From assembly GCA_019925795.1 (NCBI GenBank), contig CM034298.1:50742365-50806364 (forward strand): DNA of 64,000 nucleotides, given 5' to 3'. This document shows positions 37,314 to 49,300 of the stretch, piece by piece. The notes under the pieces are model-generated. The model was not told the origin of the DNA and did not search any database. It saw nothing but the letters and a program-made list of their open reading frames with translations. The first letter of the stretch is position 1. Each line of letters starts with the position of its first letter. Source of the DNA: Dendrobium chrysotoxum (lineage: Eukaryota; Streptophyta; Magnoliopsida; Asparagales; Orchidaceae). Both the position numbers and the translations under genes were made by a program.

Positions 37314-40300
37314 CATATCCTTAATTCTTTTCATGCTTCTGTTATATAAATTAACTCATTTTCTATTTTAAAAAAATGTAATATAATTACAATTATTATA
37401 ATTAGTATTTATTCGTTTCTAATTATCATTTCAAAATTGTTTATTAATTATATAAGAAGTTATTTTTAATATTATTTAATTACACATGCACCAAGTGCAA
37501 GTTAATAGGATTTAAAAAGTTAATGAGAAAAGGAAAAGAATAAAAATAATAAGGGGCTGTTTAGTTGGAAGAAAAGTGAATGCATTGTATTCCTAATACA
37601 TGGGTTTTGAGCTTTTGGGTGTTTGGTCGAATGAAAAGCAAATCCAAGATAAACTAATGCAGTGTATTCCATTCTAATTCATTTTTGCGGTAAAGCGTTC
37701 TCGCCCAATTTGGGTGAGAACCCTTTATACCACTTGCTCCTTACTTGACCACCACCTACGGCCACGTGTCCACTCATGATGCCTCCCGACGCCGCTCGTT
37801 GGTCGCTGCCAGCCGCCCACCTCTGCAGTTGATCGCCGCTGCCGACTACAAACCACCGCCACTGCCCACTGTCGCCTCTTGCCACCACCGCCCTCGTCGC
37901 CGACCACCGTCGCCATCACTGGAGGTGCCGCCGTTGACCACCGTCCACTGTCACCCCGTCGCCAACCACCCCCGCCCACCGGCTATAGCCCACGCCGATG
38001 GTCACAGCCCACTGTTGCCGACTGTAGCCACCGCCAGTTGCTACAGCCCTCCAACTTTACGTTGCATTCAATTTACTTAAAACCAAACAAAAAAAAAACT
38101 AAAATCATGCATTTTTTACACTCATCTAAACAACTCTAAAGTATTCCTTTTACACTGCATTTTTTTTACATTGCATTCCTTTCATACTGCATTCTTTTTT
38201 TAGGCAACCAAACAGCTCCTTAAGTCTTTTGATAATTTTTTGTAATAACTTTTTCTTTTACTTATTTATGTATTTCCAGAATTTTATTTCTTTTATTTGA
38301 AAGAATATTGTTAATGCACTAATAGTAATTAATACTTTAACAACGATAGCAAACCATCATAATAAAGTGATAAAAATGGCTAGATATTTTACTCTTCATC
38401 AGAAGTTGCAGACTTCTGAGACTGAACAATTAATACATATGGGAATGGGATTGGAAATGTTAAGCTCTAGTAAATTTAAATCTTATTTAAAATTCCGTCC
38501 TCCATTTTAAGTTTCCACTCTATGATATAAGTTTGACACAAAATGCAAAGAAAGTTACGGGCCTATAAGAAAAATATAGTTTTATGAAAAATTAATAAAA
38601 TTATAATAAATAAAAGAAGGATGTTTTAAAAATTTATTCATTCTAAAAACCATATACGTCAGAAGCCCAAATCTTCTGCTACTCGTTGGCAATAAGCATA
38701 GCAACTCCTACAAGTTACAGTTTTTTTCATCAAAGCTGACTCCACTGCTCCATTGATAGGTAGTGATCAATGATATATCAAGTGAATAATAGATATATTA
38801 TAAATATTCCATATCATCATATATAACCTCATTATTACTAATTGTTGGTGCACCTTTACGATAACAATATCAACAAAATCTAGTAGTTTCATCCATCGCA
38901 CTCATGCAATAATACTAGGCTTGGTCATTGTTGTTATAGAACTTAAGGAAATAAAAATTATATATATGAGCAATAAACACAATATGGGAATAAACATGTA
39001 ACGTCACTAAGTTTTACCCTTGAAGATCCTTAAAAAATTCGCAAATAATTTGAATACAGATGAATAAAAATTATCTATAACATTACAACAAGAACAATAC
39101 AACAACCAACTACCTATTGTCTAATAAGAAGAGGGAGTATTAACCACATTCCTCTATTGCGGGAAAGGCAATTTTGTTGCTTGACATAAGACTATAAGAG
39201 GCATGCAATCATTTAAGTCAAGCTAGCAACTAGCAAAGATTCCTCAGCAATTAGTTGGCCCAAACTCACCTTGGCAAAATGTTTATTTTGCATTGTATTT
39301 GAATGAAGAATGTACAATCACATAATATTCAGATATCAAATATGTATAACAATTCATGGTCCTTTACATGTGAAATGAAAAAAAAAAACATTGCTAAGTA
39401 TTTTCACTTATATACCATACAATAAGTTTCTCAATTCTTGGAAGGGGAAGCAATTATACCATGCTGGCTAAGGATTAATTTTAAATTTCTAACGACTAAA
39501 ACAAACTAGAACAGAGTCATAGAACCTTTGTTGTAACAGATGCTATTCAATTTCAACTTAATTTAAAATTGAATTAATAAACAAAATTTGGTAGAGTAAA
39601 AAATGAGAAGGCATGTAACTTAAACCAAACAAATAGAGAAGAGAAGAGTTAAAAGAGAGAATGAGAGGGTATTCATACAATTTTTTAAAATTGGATCATA
39701 ATTTCATATATAGATTCTTGTTATGATAAAAGGATGAATATGTTTTATCATATTTACAAATATATGACTTAAAAATATGATCATAAAGATCCTTTAATGC
39801 TTTTAGTAGCTTAATACTAGAAATCATCTCTAGAAGGTGCATGTGAATAATGAAGTAAATTTCATCTTGCACCTATTATGGGCAAAAATGTCGCCCTGAA
39901 TAGCATATCATTAGGGCAGGAAAAATCAAATATGCTAACAAATCTATGAACTAATTAGACAAAAGTAAGATTCAGTTACATAGGTCTGTGGTTCATTTAT
40001 CATATAGTAAAAAAAGCAATTCAATATAATATAACTTCTTATATTTAAAAAAATATCATGAAAATTTTTAATATAGATAGAAGGTGGGGTTTCTAAATGT
40101 GAGAAATCATCTGAGCCCTTTCTCACAAGTGAATCTTCAGACAGCATATAACATTTAGGCTAGGGTTGTAAACGAACTGAGCGTTCGACAAGCTACTCGA
40201 GGTTTGGCTCGATAAAAGCTTGTTCGTGATCGTTTAATTAAATAATCAAACAATCTTGAACATTTCTTAAATACTCGATGCTTTAACAAACAAGCTTGAA

Positions 40301-43300
40301 CTACTATGTGTTCGGCTCGTTTATGTTCATGAACAACATCGTCTGAAGCTCGTGAGCATGCTCGATATGAAGCTCAATAAGCTTATTAGGAGATTGATTC
40401 TTGTTTGATATGTAAATTTAATAAATCTAATATAAATATTTTATGTTTATTATAATTTAAAAATATAATAAAAAGTTATTATAGAACAAGCTTTCTTATA
40501 AGAAGAATTATAGCTCGTTTGTTTGTGAACGAGCTTGTTGGTAGTTCAAAAACACTTGCTAGATGTGTTTGTGTATAGGCTCATTTGGTAGCTAAAGAAC
40601 ACTCATTATATATGTTCGTGAACATGCTCGTTTGGTAGTTCAAATAATTGCTAGAAATGTTCACGAACATGTTTGTTAGTAGGCTCGATAAAGCTTATTC
40701 GTTAAGCTAATGAATATTTAGAAGTAGAGCTCATTTATAGATTGATAAGACTCATTTGTTTAAAGCTCGATAAGCATGAAACAAATCAAACATATGCCAA
40801 ACACAAACCAAACATGAATATCCATGAACTTAAATAAACCAAGCTTGAACACGAACAGGAATGCTCGAATCGAGCTCAAACGAATATGAACAAGTTGATA
40901 ATAACACAAACATGAACAAGCACATGCTCGGCTCGGCTCGGTTCATTTACAGCTCTAATTCAGGCAAAGAAGGATCAGTTAGAATCCTTCTCACAGGTGA
41001 ATTTGAGAATAAAATAATGATATGAAATGTTAGAATTTAATTTTAAATTTAAAGGCTAGTATTTAATATTGATAGAATTGCTAGCCACCTTTCAAGTATT
41101 GTGTAGGATGCTTATAATTACTCAATATGAAAGTTTTTAGTTCCAATTAATATTATAAATATACTAAATTTATGTATAAATTAATATGTGCTAATAAGGT
41201 AATTAGTTAAGAATCTTATTTGCAATTATATAATTTTTATTTTTTAGATATGTTTTTAATAAATATGATTTTTTATTAATAAATTATGGGATGTTTGCTA
41301 ACTAATAATTATATTAAAGGTGTTTGCCACCCTCTCATTTCATTATTTAATTCCATTGGTGTGATGATACACACCTTTTGGTTCTATGATTACAAAAATA
41401 CATATCAAAAATTTATATAAGCTATTTTAAAACTCAAATTTATTGAGATTTTTTCATATTATCCTTAACTCTATATAAATTAATCATCTCATAATAATAC
41501 ACATTTCAATATTTTATAGTAAAATCCAAATTGATCTAGATTGAGTCATTTGCCTTGATAGGTGTGTTGATGACGCATAGGACATGATATTTCTTAAAGT
41601 GGACCAAATTGACCTAATCAACCCTAATGTGCTTGACTAGGTTGACTTCCTCCTCTGCCAAGGGGCATATGCCTTGGTCATAGATGTACCTTGCTTTCCA
41701 CAACTCCAACTTTGTTGCTTCTTAGTTATCCTTTGGCTTAGAGAGAAGCAACATGTAATGTTTAGGCCATGTGAGAATTTGGTGCCCATGTGATCAAGAA
41801 AAAAATTACCTGATTATTTGATTAACGAACATATTATTTTATTCCTTTTTAGGTATGTGTTTTTATTAATTGATTTTAAGTCAATAGATTAAATTAGATT
41901 AACTAATTTAATAATTTTATTACTTGATAAAATAAATTTCTTGCTAGAAAATATATTATAAGTATAAAAAAGACCTAAATTCAAATGAAGTAATGTTATA
42001 AATTATGCTAATTAACAAGGTTTAAAATTGTGTAATTCGGTATTGAGGCGTTTTTCGTCCGTCAGGAGAAATATAAGTCTCGAGGAGTTTTGAGGCGTAA
42101 GCCTAAAAACTAAAAATTGCGTAAAGTCAAAATGAAGATTAAAAATATTTTTTTTGTATAATAACCAAATAATATATTAAATAACGACATAAGAAATAAA
42201 TTGACATATATATGAAACAAAAAAATACACAAGACATAAAGTGGCAGTTGATAAATTGTGTGAAATAGAATTGAAATTCAAACATCAAAATAGAAAAATA
42301 ACATAAAATGTAGTAATTACATAATCATATAAAATGTAGTTCAACTCAAAATTCTTTCTTTCCCAATTCTTTACTCATCCAAATTTAATTGATAAAAAAA
42401 CAGTAATGGTGTAGCAATAACTCAGAAGTCATCTGTGTTGTCATCATTGAGGGGGTCTTCATTTCAATCATTGTCATAACGAATTGCTCTCTACTCTGCC
42501 TCATCACCAGTGGAGTCCAATACCTCTCAATCTGCTTCTTCTTTATATATTTGAATCATATTCCAATTTCCTAAATATTTTTCATCAACATAAATATAAA
42601 AGTAATACTCCAAAGTAAATAAGCTTTAACAAAATAAATATTTTATAATGCTTTTCTTTTTATACTTTCTATGGTTGGATTATGGTAGCTGTATATGCTT
42701 TGTTTCTATCACCATCATAGAAATCAACATTCACATTTTCTTCACTTAATTCAGATGGTGTTACCTCCACTTCATCATCTACAAATTAATCATTTGATGC
42801 AATGCCCTCACAAATCAAAGAGTTATTAATCCACCACTCAACTGAGATTTATATAAATGAGTATAGTAAGTAGAATGAATTTCAAATAAATTAGTACATC
42901 ATACATTAAGCCAACAAATCAATTTACCTAGAGATTGTTTGAAAATAGTGTCCTTTGTCTATTGCATTTTCAAAAAATCCTATTTATTCCTACAAGGCAC
43001 CAATTGCATGTCAATATTTGCTCTCTTAATTAAATCAGATATAAGTTTATCCATGCAATGGTATAATCTTAATTTATCTCAAGATTCTTTGGCCTATTTT
43101 TTGCATATTAATACGGAGGGTTCAGATAATAGTCTGTTGCATGTAATGCCAATGAAGTTATAACTCCCATCTTTCATCAATAATATTCCAAATTTTTTTA
43201 TAGCTGTCATCGTCTCCTTCTAAGTTATGGGCAATCATCTCTTTTGCTTCGCCCATGGCAGGCTTCTTCTCGGCATCCACCATCCTTAGAACCTGTACTA

Positions 43301-46300
43301 GTGGCCCATTAGTTATAATAACATACATCACACTCTGCCAAAATCTATTATTCAAAATAATCTTCCTAGCCTCTTTTCCCTCAGATATTTTTGCCCAAGC
43401 ACAACTCAATCAACGTGTTTAGGTGAACATAGCCTCCAAAGCTTTCCTTGCCTCCAAAATGTTCCGCAAAGTCAAAAAGGCAATGATAAATTTGGTTGCT
43501 GCAGGTATATGTATTTCTTGCTTTGAAAATTTTCTTATAAGTGCCAAAATTCAAGAATGATTATAAATAAATTTACTTTTCTTAGTTTTTGTCAGTGCAT
43601 TTTTGTGCTACGGCAGTTTCTCAATTTTTTCGAAGATGAGATCTATACAATGTGCGGCACATGGAGTCTAATATAAATGTTTTCTTTTCTCTATAAGCTT
43701 TACCCCTGCACTCCTATAAGCATCCAAATTTACTGTTTTGGTTGGAATTGTCTCCTATGATTTTTTTTCTTACCACTTGTTTTGGACATCATACCACATT
43801 GCTCCTAATTTCACATTAGCTTCCACTCCACCTAGATTGCTGACTGCCCATGTATAACCATTTTATGAGACTTCTCCTATGACAGCTCACGTTCCTTGGA
43901 CTTCTCCCACCATGGGATCTCCGTTTGTCAGGCCATCCTCACTCTTTCTCCCAGGATGCTAGGAAGGGTAAGAGACTTGGTCTTTTGACAAAATCCTCAT
44001 ATCTTTTTCTCACACATTTTGAACCAGTGCTTGGAACTACTCTTCACAATTCGCCTTCCTGCTCAAGGTAAAATCATTGTTTAAAATTGCGCAATATGAG
44101 GCTCGCCTTAGCGCAATTCCAGTAAAAAAATGCCTCAAAGCTTACGTCTCGAGCTTCTTTTATGAGGCTTACGCCTTATCTTAGATGAGGCCCGCCTTGA
44201 GGCACGCCTCGCCTCACTAGCTTGAGGCGTACTGATGTAGACAACTTGAAAACAAAAACCAAGAAAGGAGAAATATTACGAAAAGAAAACAAAAGACTCA
44301 CCTTCCAACTTAAAACCACAATTGGAGAACAAATAGACTAGAGAATAAGACTTCCACTTCAACTTAGACAGAAAACCGAAGACCAACAAACCTTAGACAA
44401 AAGAAAGTTAGCAAAGAACAAATTTAAAATAAAACAACGCTATTCTCAGAACATCCGTCAAGCGGACTCCTCACATGCATCGGGTGTAGGAAATTAAAAT
44501 GAAAATTGCTTAGCTTGCAAACCAGGGGTCCACCAAGGCATAGGGCCAACGTTCTACCAAACTCCTCCAGCAAATGTCTCCAAAACAGCCCACAAATGTC
44601 ACCTTAAAACAGCCACCAATCCTCCACAAAACAGCCACGATTCACCTCAAAAAGCAGCCACGATTCACCTCAGAAAACAGCCACAAACTTACACCAACCG
44701 GAACCAGAAGAAGGATACAGGTGGAGTGGAACTTGCGTAGAGAAGAAGGGGTTAGAAGCCGAGAAGAAGGGAGGAGAAGCTCGCAAGCTTTCCTAGAGGA
44801 GAAAGAAGATGGAACAAGCTCTCAAGCTTTTCCAAGAAGAAAACCCTCAGGTTTAGTGGCTTTGCCAAACAATTTTCAACAACCTTTTTCCTTACAAAAC
44901 ACCCCAAATATATAGCCAAGAGAGAGGAAACCCAACAGCCGAAGTACCTCCAAATAGATCAATGAAAAGAGGGGAAAAGAAATGCCAAAAGTCTCCAACA
45001 GCAGCCCCAACATTTTGATACAGGAAACCAAGAGACAACATCACAAGAAACAAGCAAAACATTCCCCCCAAGCAGCCACAGCTAAGCAGCCAGTAGGACC
45101 CGAAAAGTCACACAGAAACCAGGGAAAAACTCATGGGAAAACCAGCCAAATGAGGGACCCGAGGAGGCAACAAGGGGAAACCAACCAGCAGCCATGGGAA
45201 GAGCAAAATGCCACCAAAACCGAGAGGGAAGGGAGAAACCGAAGAGACACACAAGTTCCACTCCCCTAAACCTTTTGGAAATAAATACACACCTTTATGC
45301 ATTAATGATCCTCCAACAATAATGAGCTACAACCCCAAGTAGGTCAACTTAAGCAAGCTCCAACCCAAATAGCCCAAGCCAAACCGAGAACAACCCAACA
45401 CCAAACCAACAGCAGCAGCAGCCCAAAAAACCCCAAAACCGGCACACCCAAGGTCAAGCAAGCCAAGCAAATCCTACGCATTGATCACGGGATGCTTTCC
45501 ATCATTGGATAGCTAAAAAAAACATAAAACAAAAATAGAAAACACAACTATAATTGTTCATATTACATCAAAACAAAAATTAAGAAAACTAGATGCATCA
45601 ATTCCCCCTAGGTGGGAGAAGCTCATCTCCTGATGAGAATGCTTCACCAACTCGTTTATAAAGCTCCAAATTGCGATTCTTTAGCTCAATATCATCGATC
45701 CAAGTACAGTCCGTTAAGGGTCGATTGCTCCATTTGACCAAAAATCTTTTGTGCTCACCATGTCTTGTTTTAGTGATTTTTACATCAACAACATCCTCAA
45801 TCAGGTCATCCTTGTTTGAAACAGAGGTGGAAAGTGGTAAAGTTTCCACGTCCACAGAATCACCTGAACTTCCTTCATACAAAGAGAGATCAGAAACATT
45901 GAATATAGGCGAAGTGCCGACAGTAATAGGTAAGTCTAAGAGATAGGCATTTGTGCCCATTTTTCGTAGAATTCGAAAAGGCCCGAATTTCTTTCTGCTC
46001 AGTTTACCAAAAGTACCAACAGGAAAACGTTGGCGACGAAAGTAAGCCATCACCATATCACCTTCTTTAAACACAACTTCTCTCCGGTGTTTATCTGCAG
46101 CAGCTTTGTATTTGACATTAGCTATACGAAGTTTTTCAAGAACTTGCTGTTGGACCGTTTTGATGTGATCAAAAGTTTCTAAAGCTTCAGCACTTATTTT
46201 GTTAGGTAAAGACAAACCATTTCTATCCAAGATATGAGGTATAGACTGACCATACAAAATTTCAAAGGGAGTTTTTCCAGTAGATCTATTCACAGAGTTA

Positions 46301-49300
46301 TTATAAGCAAATTCAGCTTGGGGCAAAATTAAGTCCCACTGAAAAGGTTTCTCACCAGCAAGGCATCTCAAAAGATTACCCAAACTACGATTGATAACTT
46401 CAGTTTGTCCATCAGTTTGAGGATGATAGGCACTACTAAACTGAAGAGAAGTTCCCAACTTAGCCCATAAAGTTCTCCAAAAGTGACTCAAAAATCGAGT
46501 ATCCCTATCAGAAGTAAATGTACGTGGAATACCATGAAGACGGACAATCTCTTTAAAAAATAAATCAGCCACATGTGAAGCATCAGAAGTTTTTTTGCAA
46601 GGAATAAAATGAGCTATTTTACTAAAACGATCAACAACCACAAAAACAGAATCAAACTTTCTAGCAGTAACTGGAAGACCCAAAATAAAATCCATAGAAA
46701 TGTCATCCCAAGATTTATTTGGAATTGGGAGAGGTGTGTACAACCCAGTATTTTGTGATGTTCCCTTAAAAGCCTGACAGGTTTTGCATTGTTTTACCAT
46801 CTTAGCAATTTGTTTTCGCATATGTGGCCAAAAATATTTTTCCTCAACCAAAGCAATGGTTTTCCCCTGACCAAAATGTCCACTTAAACCCCCACTATGA
46901 AGTTCATGCACCAATTGTTCTCTTAAAGAATTTTTTGAAATGCAAAGTCTCGAACCTTTAAATAAAAACCCTTGGTGAATAGTAAATTGACCAGATGGAT
47001 CAGTTCCAGAAATTAAATCGATATGATGTTGAATATTTCTCATCGGGGGTAAACCAGTAGGTAACTCATCAGGTGTTATATCAGAGAACTCATTCAGTAA
47101 TGGTTGTATTGCTTCAGGAATTTCAAGAGTTGGTTCAGTTTCTTTTCCAAGCACTAGATATGCCACTTCAGATTGGGCTAACTCATTTGCATTTAAAAGC
47201 AACTCAGGAGTGGATGATTTTGCAGTTTTCTCTTTTGATGGGTCAGAAATATACCTTTGTGGAAAAAGAGTGAACTCTTTATTATCTTGAATTAAGGTAT
47301 ATGTATTTTTCTCACCATTATGAATGGTTTTATGATCATACTGCCAGGGACGACCCAAAAGAATATGACAGACCTCGAGGGGCACAACATCACAAACAAT
47401 TTGATCCTTATAGGCACCTCCAATGTATAAATTCACAATGCATTGTTTGGTTATAGGAACCTCACCCCCCTCTTTAAACCAAGATATTTTATATGATTTG
47501 CCAAGAGGTTTTGTTTTTAGTTTCAATCTTTCTACCATATGTTGTGACACAAAATTCCCTGAACTCCCACTATCAATCATTAAGGTGCAAATTTTTCCCT
47601 CAACAGTACAAGTAGTCCTAAAAATATTTCTTCTAAGCCACTTATCCCCCTTATCAATTTGAGTAGTTAAAACTTGTCGGATTACCAATAATGGTTCCCC
47701 TTCATCACCTTCCAAATCAAAATTTTCCATATCCACATCATTTGCAGGGTCAGGATCACTCTCTTCCTCTTCCTCTAATTCTTCCTCATTTTCTATGAAA
47801 TTATTTCGTGGAGGGTTATTTTTTCTGCAGGTAGCTGACAAATGACCATAAAGACCACACTTGTAACAAGGTCCAATTAGCTTAGGTTGATCATAAGGTT
47901 TAGTTCCCATTACCCCTTTACCCTTGTCCAAGTTTTGACTTTCATAAGTTTTCATTTTTATTCCAGTTGTTCCTCCAGAGGTTTGTGCAGATTGTGTTTT
48001 ACCTTTTCCAAGTTGTTGTCGTTTGTAAGTTTCAGTGATTTTGTTACTTCCCCGTTGATGTTGTTTTTCAATTTTCAAAGCCATACGATAAGCTTCATCT
48101 AACTTGATAACATGATGCAAATTAAGTTGGTCCTGAATCGTCCATTTCAACCCATTAAGATATCGTGTAACCATTTTCTCCTCCGACTCATCCAAGTCAT
48201 TTCTAGATTGCAATTTATAAAAGTTTTCAGTGTATTCTTCCACATTTTGGTTACCTTGACGCAAATTATTAAATTCTTGGAAGAGTGTTCTAGCATGATC
48301 AGAAGGCAGAAATTTTCCTCTCATTTTTTCTTTCATTCTTTCCCAATTTTGAATTTTTTTCTTTCCCTCATCTCACTCTATTATTTTGTAAATTTTTCCA
48401 CCACGTTAATGCATGTCCAATAAGTTTTAGACTTGCAAATTTGACTTTTCGATTATCCGGAATTTCTTTCCATTCAAAGAATTGGTCCATTTTCTCTACC
48501 CATTCTATGAATTGATCGGGTTGCAATTTTCCTTCAAAATTATGAACATCAATTTTAATGCCGTGGTCCCAATTTCTTTGTTGCCTATTTTGATGTCTAG
48601 GACCCTCATCTTCACTTTCGGATGATTGAACATTAGGATTTGCATTAGCATTGTTCACATTCAAATTTGCCATAACATTAGCCATGTTAGTGATTTGTTC
48701 TTGTAAGTTTGCCAATTGAGTCATCATTTGTTGTTGCCAATCTCCCCCTTGATTATTTTGATTAGCCATAACTTTTAAGATGAAAAGACAACTCACACAC
48801 TACCCTAGGATATACCAACCTAGGGCTCTGATACCAAAATTGATGTAGACAACTTGAAAATAAAAACCAAGAAAGGAGAAATATTACGAAAAGAAAACAA
48901 AAGACTCACCTTCCAACTTAAAACCACAATTGGAGAACAAATAGGCTAGAGAATAAGACTTCCACTTCATCTTAGACAGAAAACCGAAGACCAACAAACC
49001 TTAGACAAAAGAAAGTTAACAAAGAACAAATTTAAAATAAAACAACGCTATCCTCAGAACATCCGTCAAGCGGACTCCTCACATGCATCGGGTGTAGGAA
49101 ATTAAAATGAAAAATGCTTAGCTTGCAAACCAGGGGTCCACCAAGGCATAGGGCCAACGTTCTACCAAACTCCTCCAGCAAATGTCTCCAAAACAGCCCA
49201 CAAATGTCACCTTAAAACAGCCACCAATCCTCCACAAAACAGCCACGATTCACCTCAAAAAACAGCCACAAACTTACACCAACCGGAACCAGAAGAAGGA

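Larger units (their letters stand above)
35683..37552 (+). other. MACPF intron segment, AT-rich with microsatellites
   Basis: Holds (AT)n at 36698-36731 and a compound C/TC/TA/TG microsatellite at 37238-37312. A less AT-rich patch at 36880-37140 looked coding-like but I could not match it to a family. Confidence 0.5.

Noticed and set aside
37745..38080. Pro/Arg/His-rich 111-codon frame
   Set aside because: GC-rich low-complexity DNA gives open frames on several strands at once; no domain seen.
44574..45269. Open frames on the + strand inside the LTRs of element 2
   Set aside because: They occur in both LTRs, have low-complexity composition and match no family.
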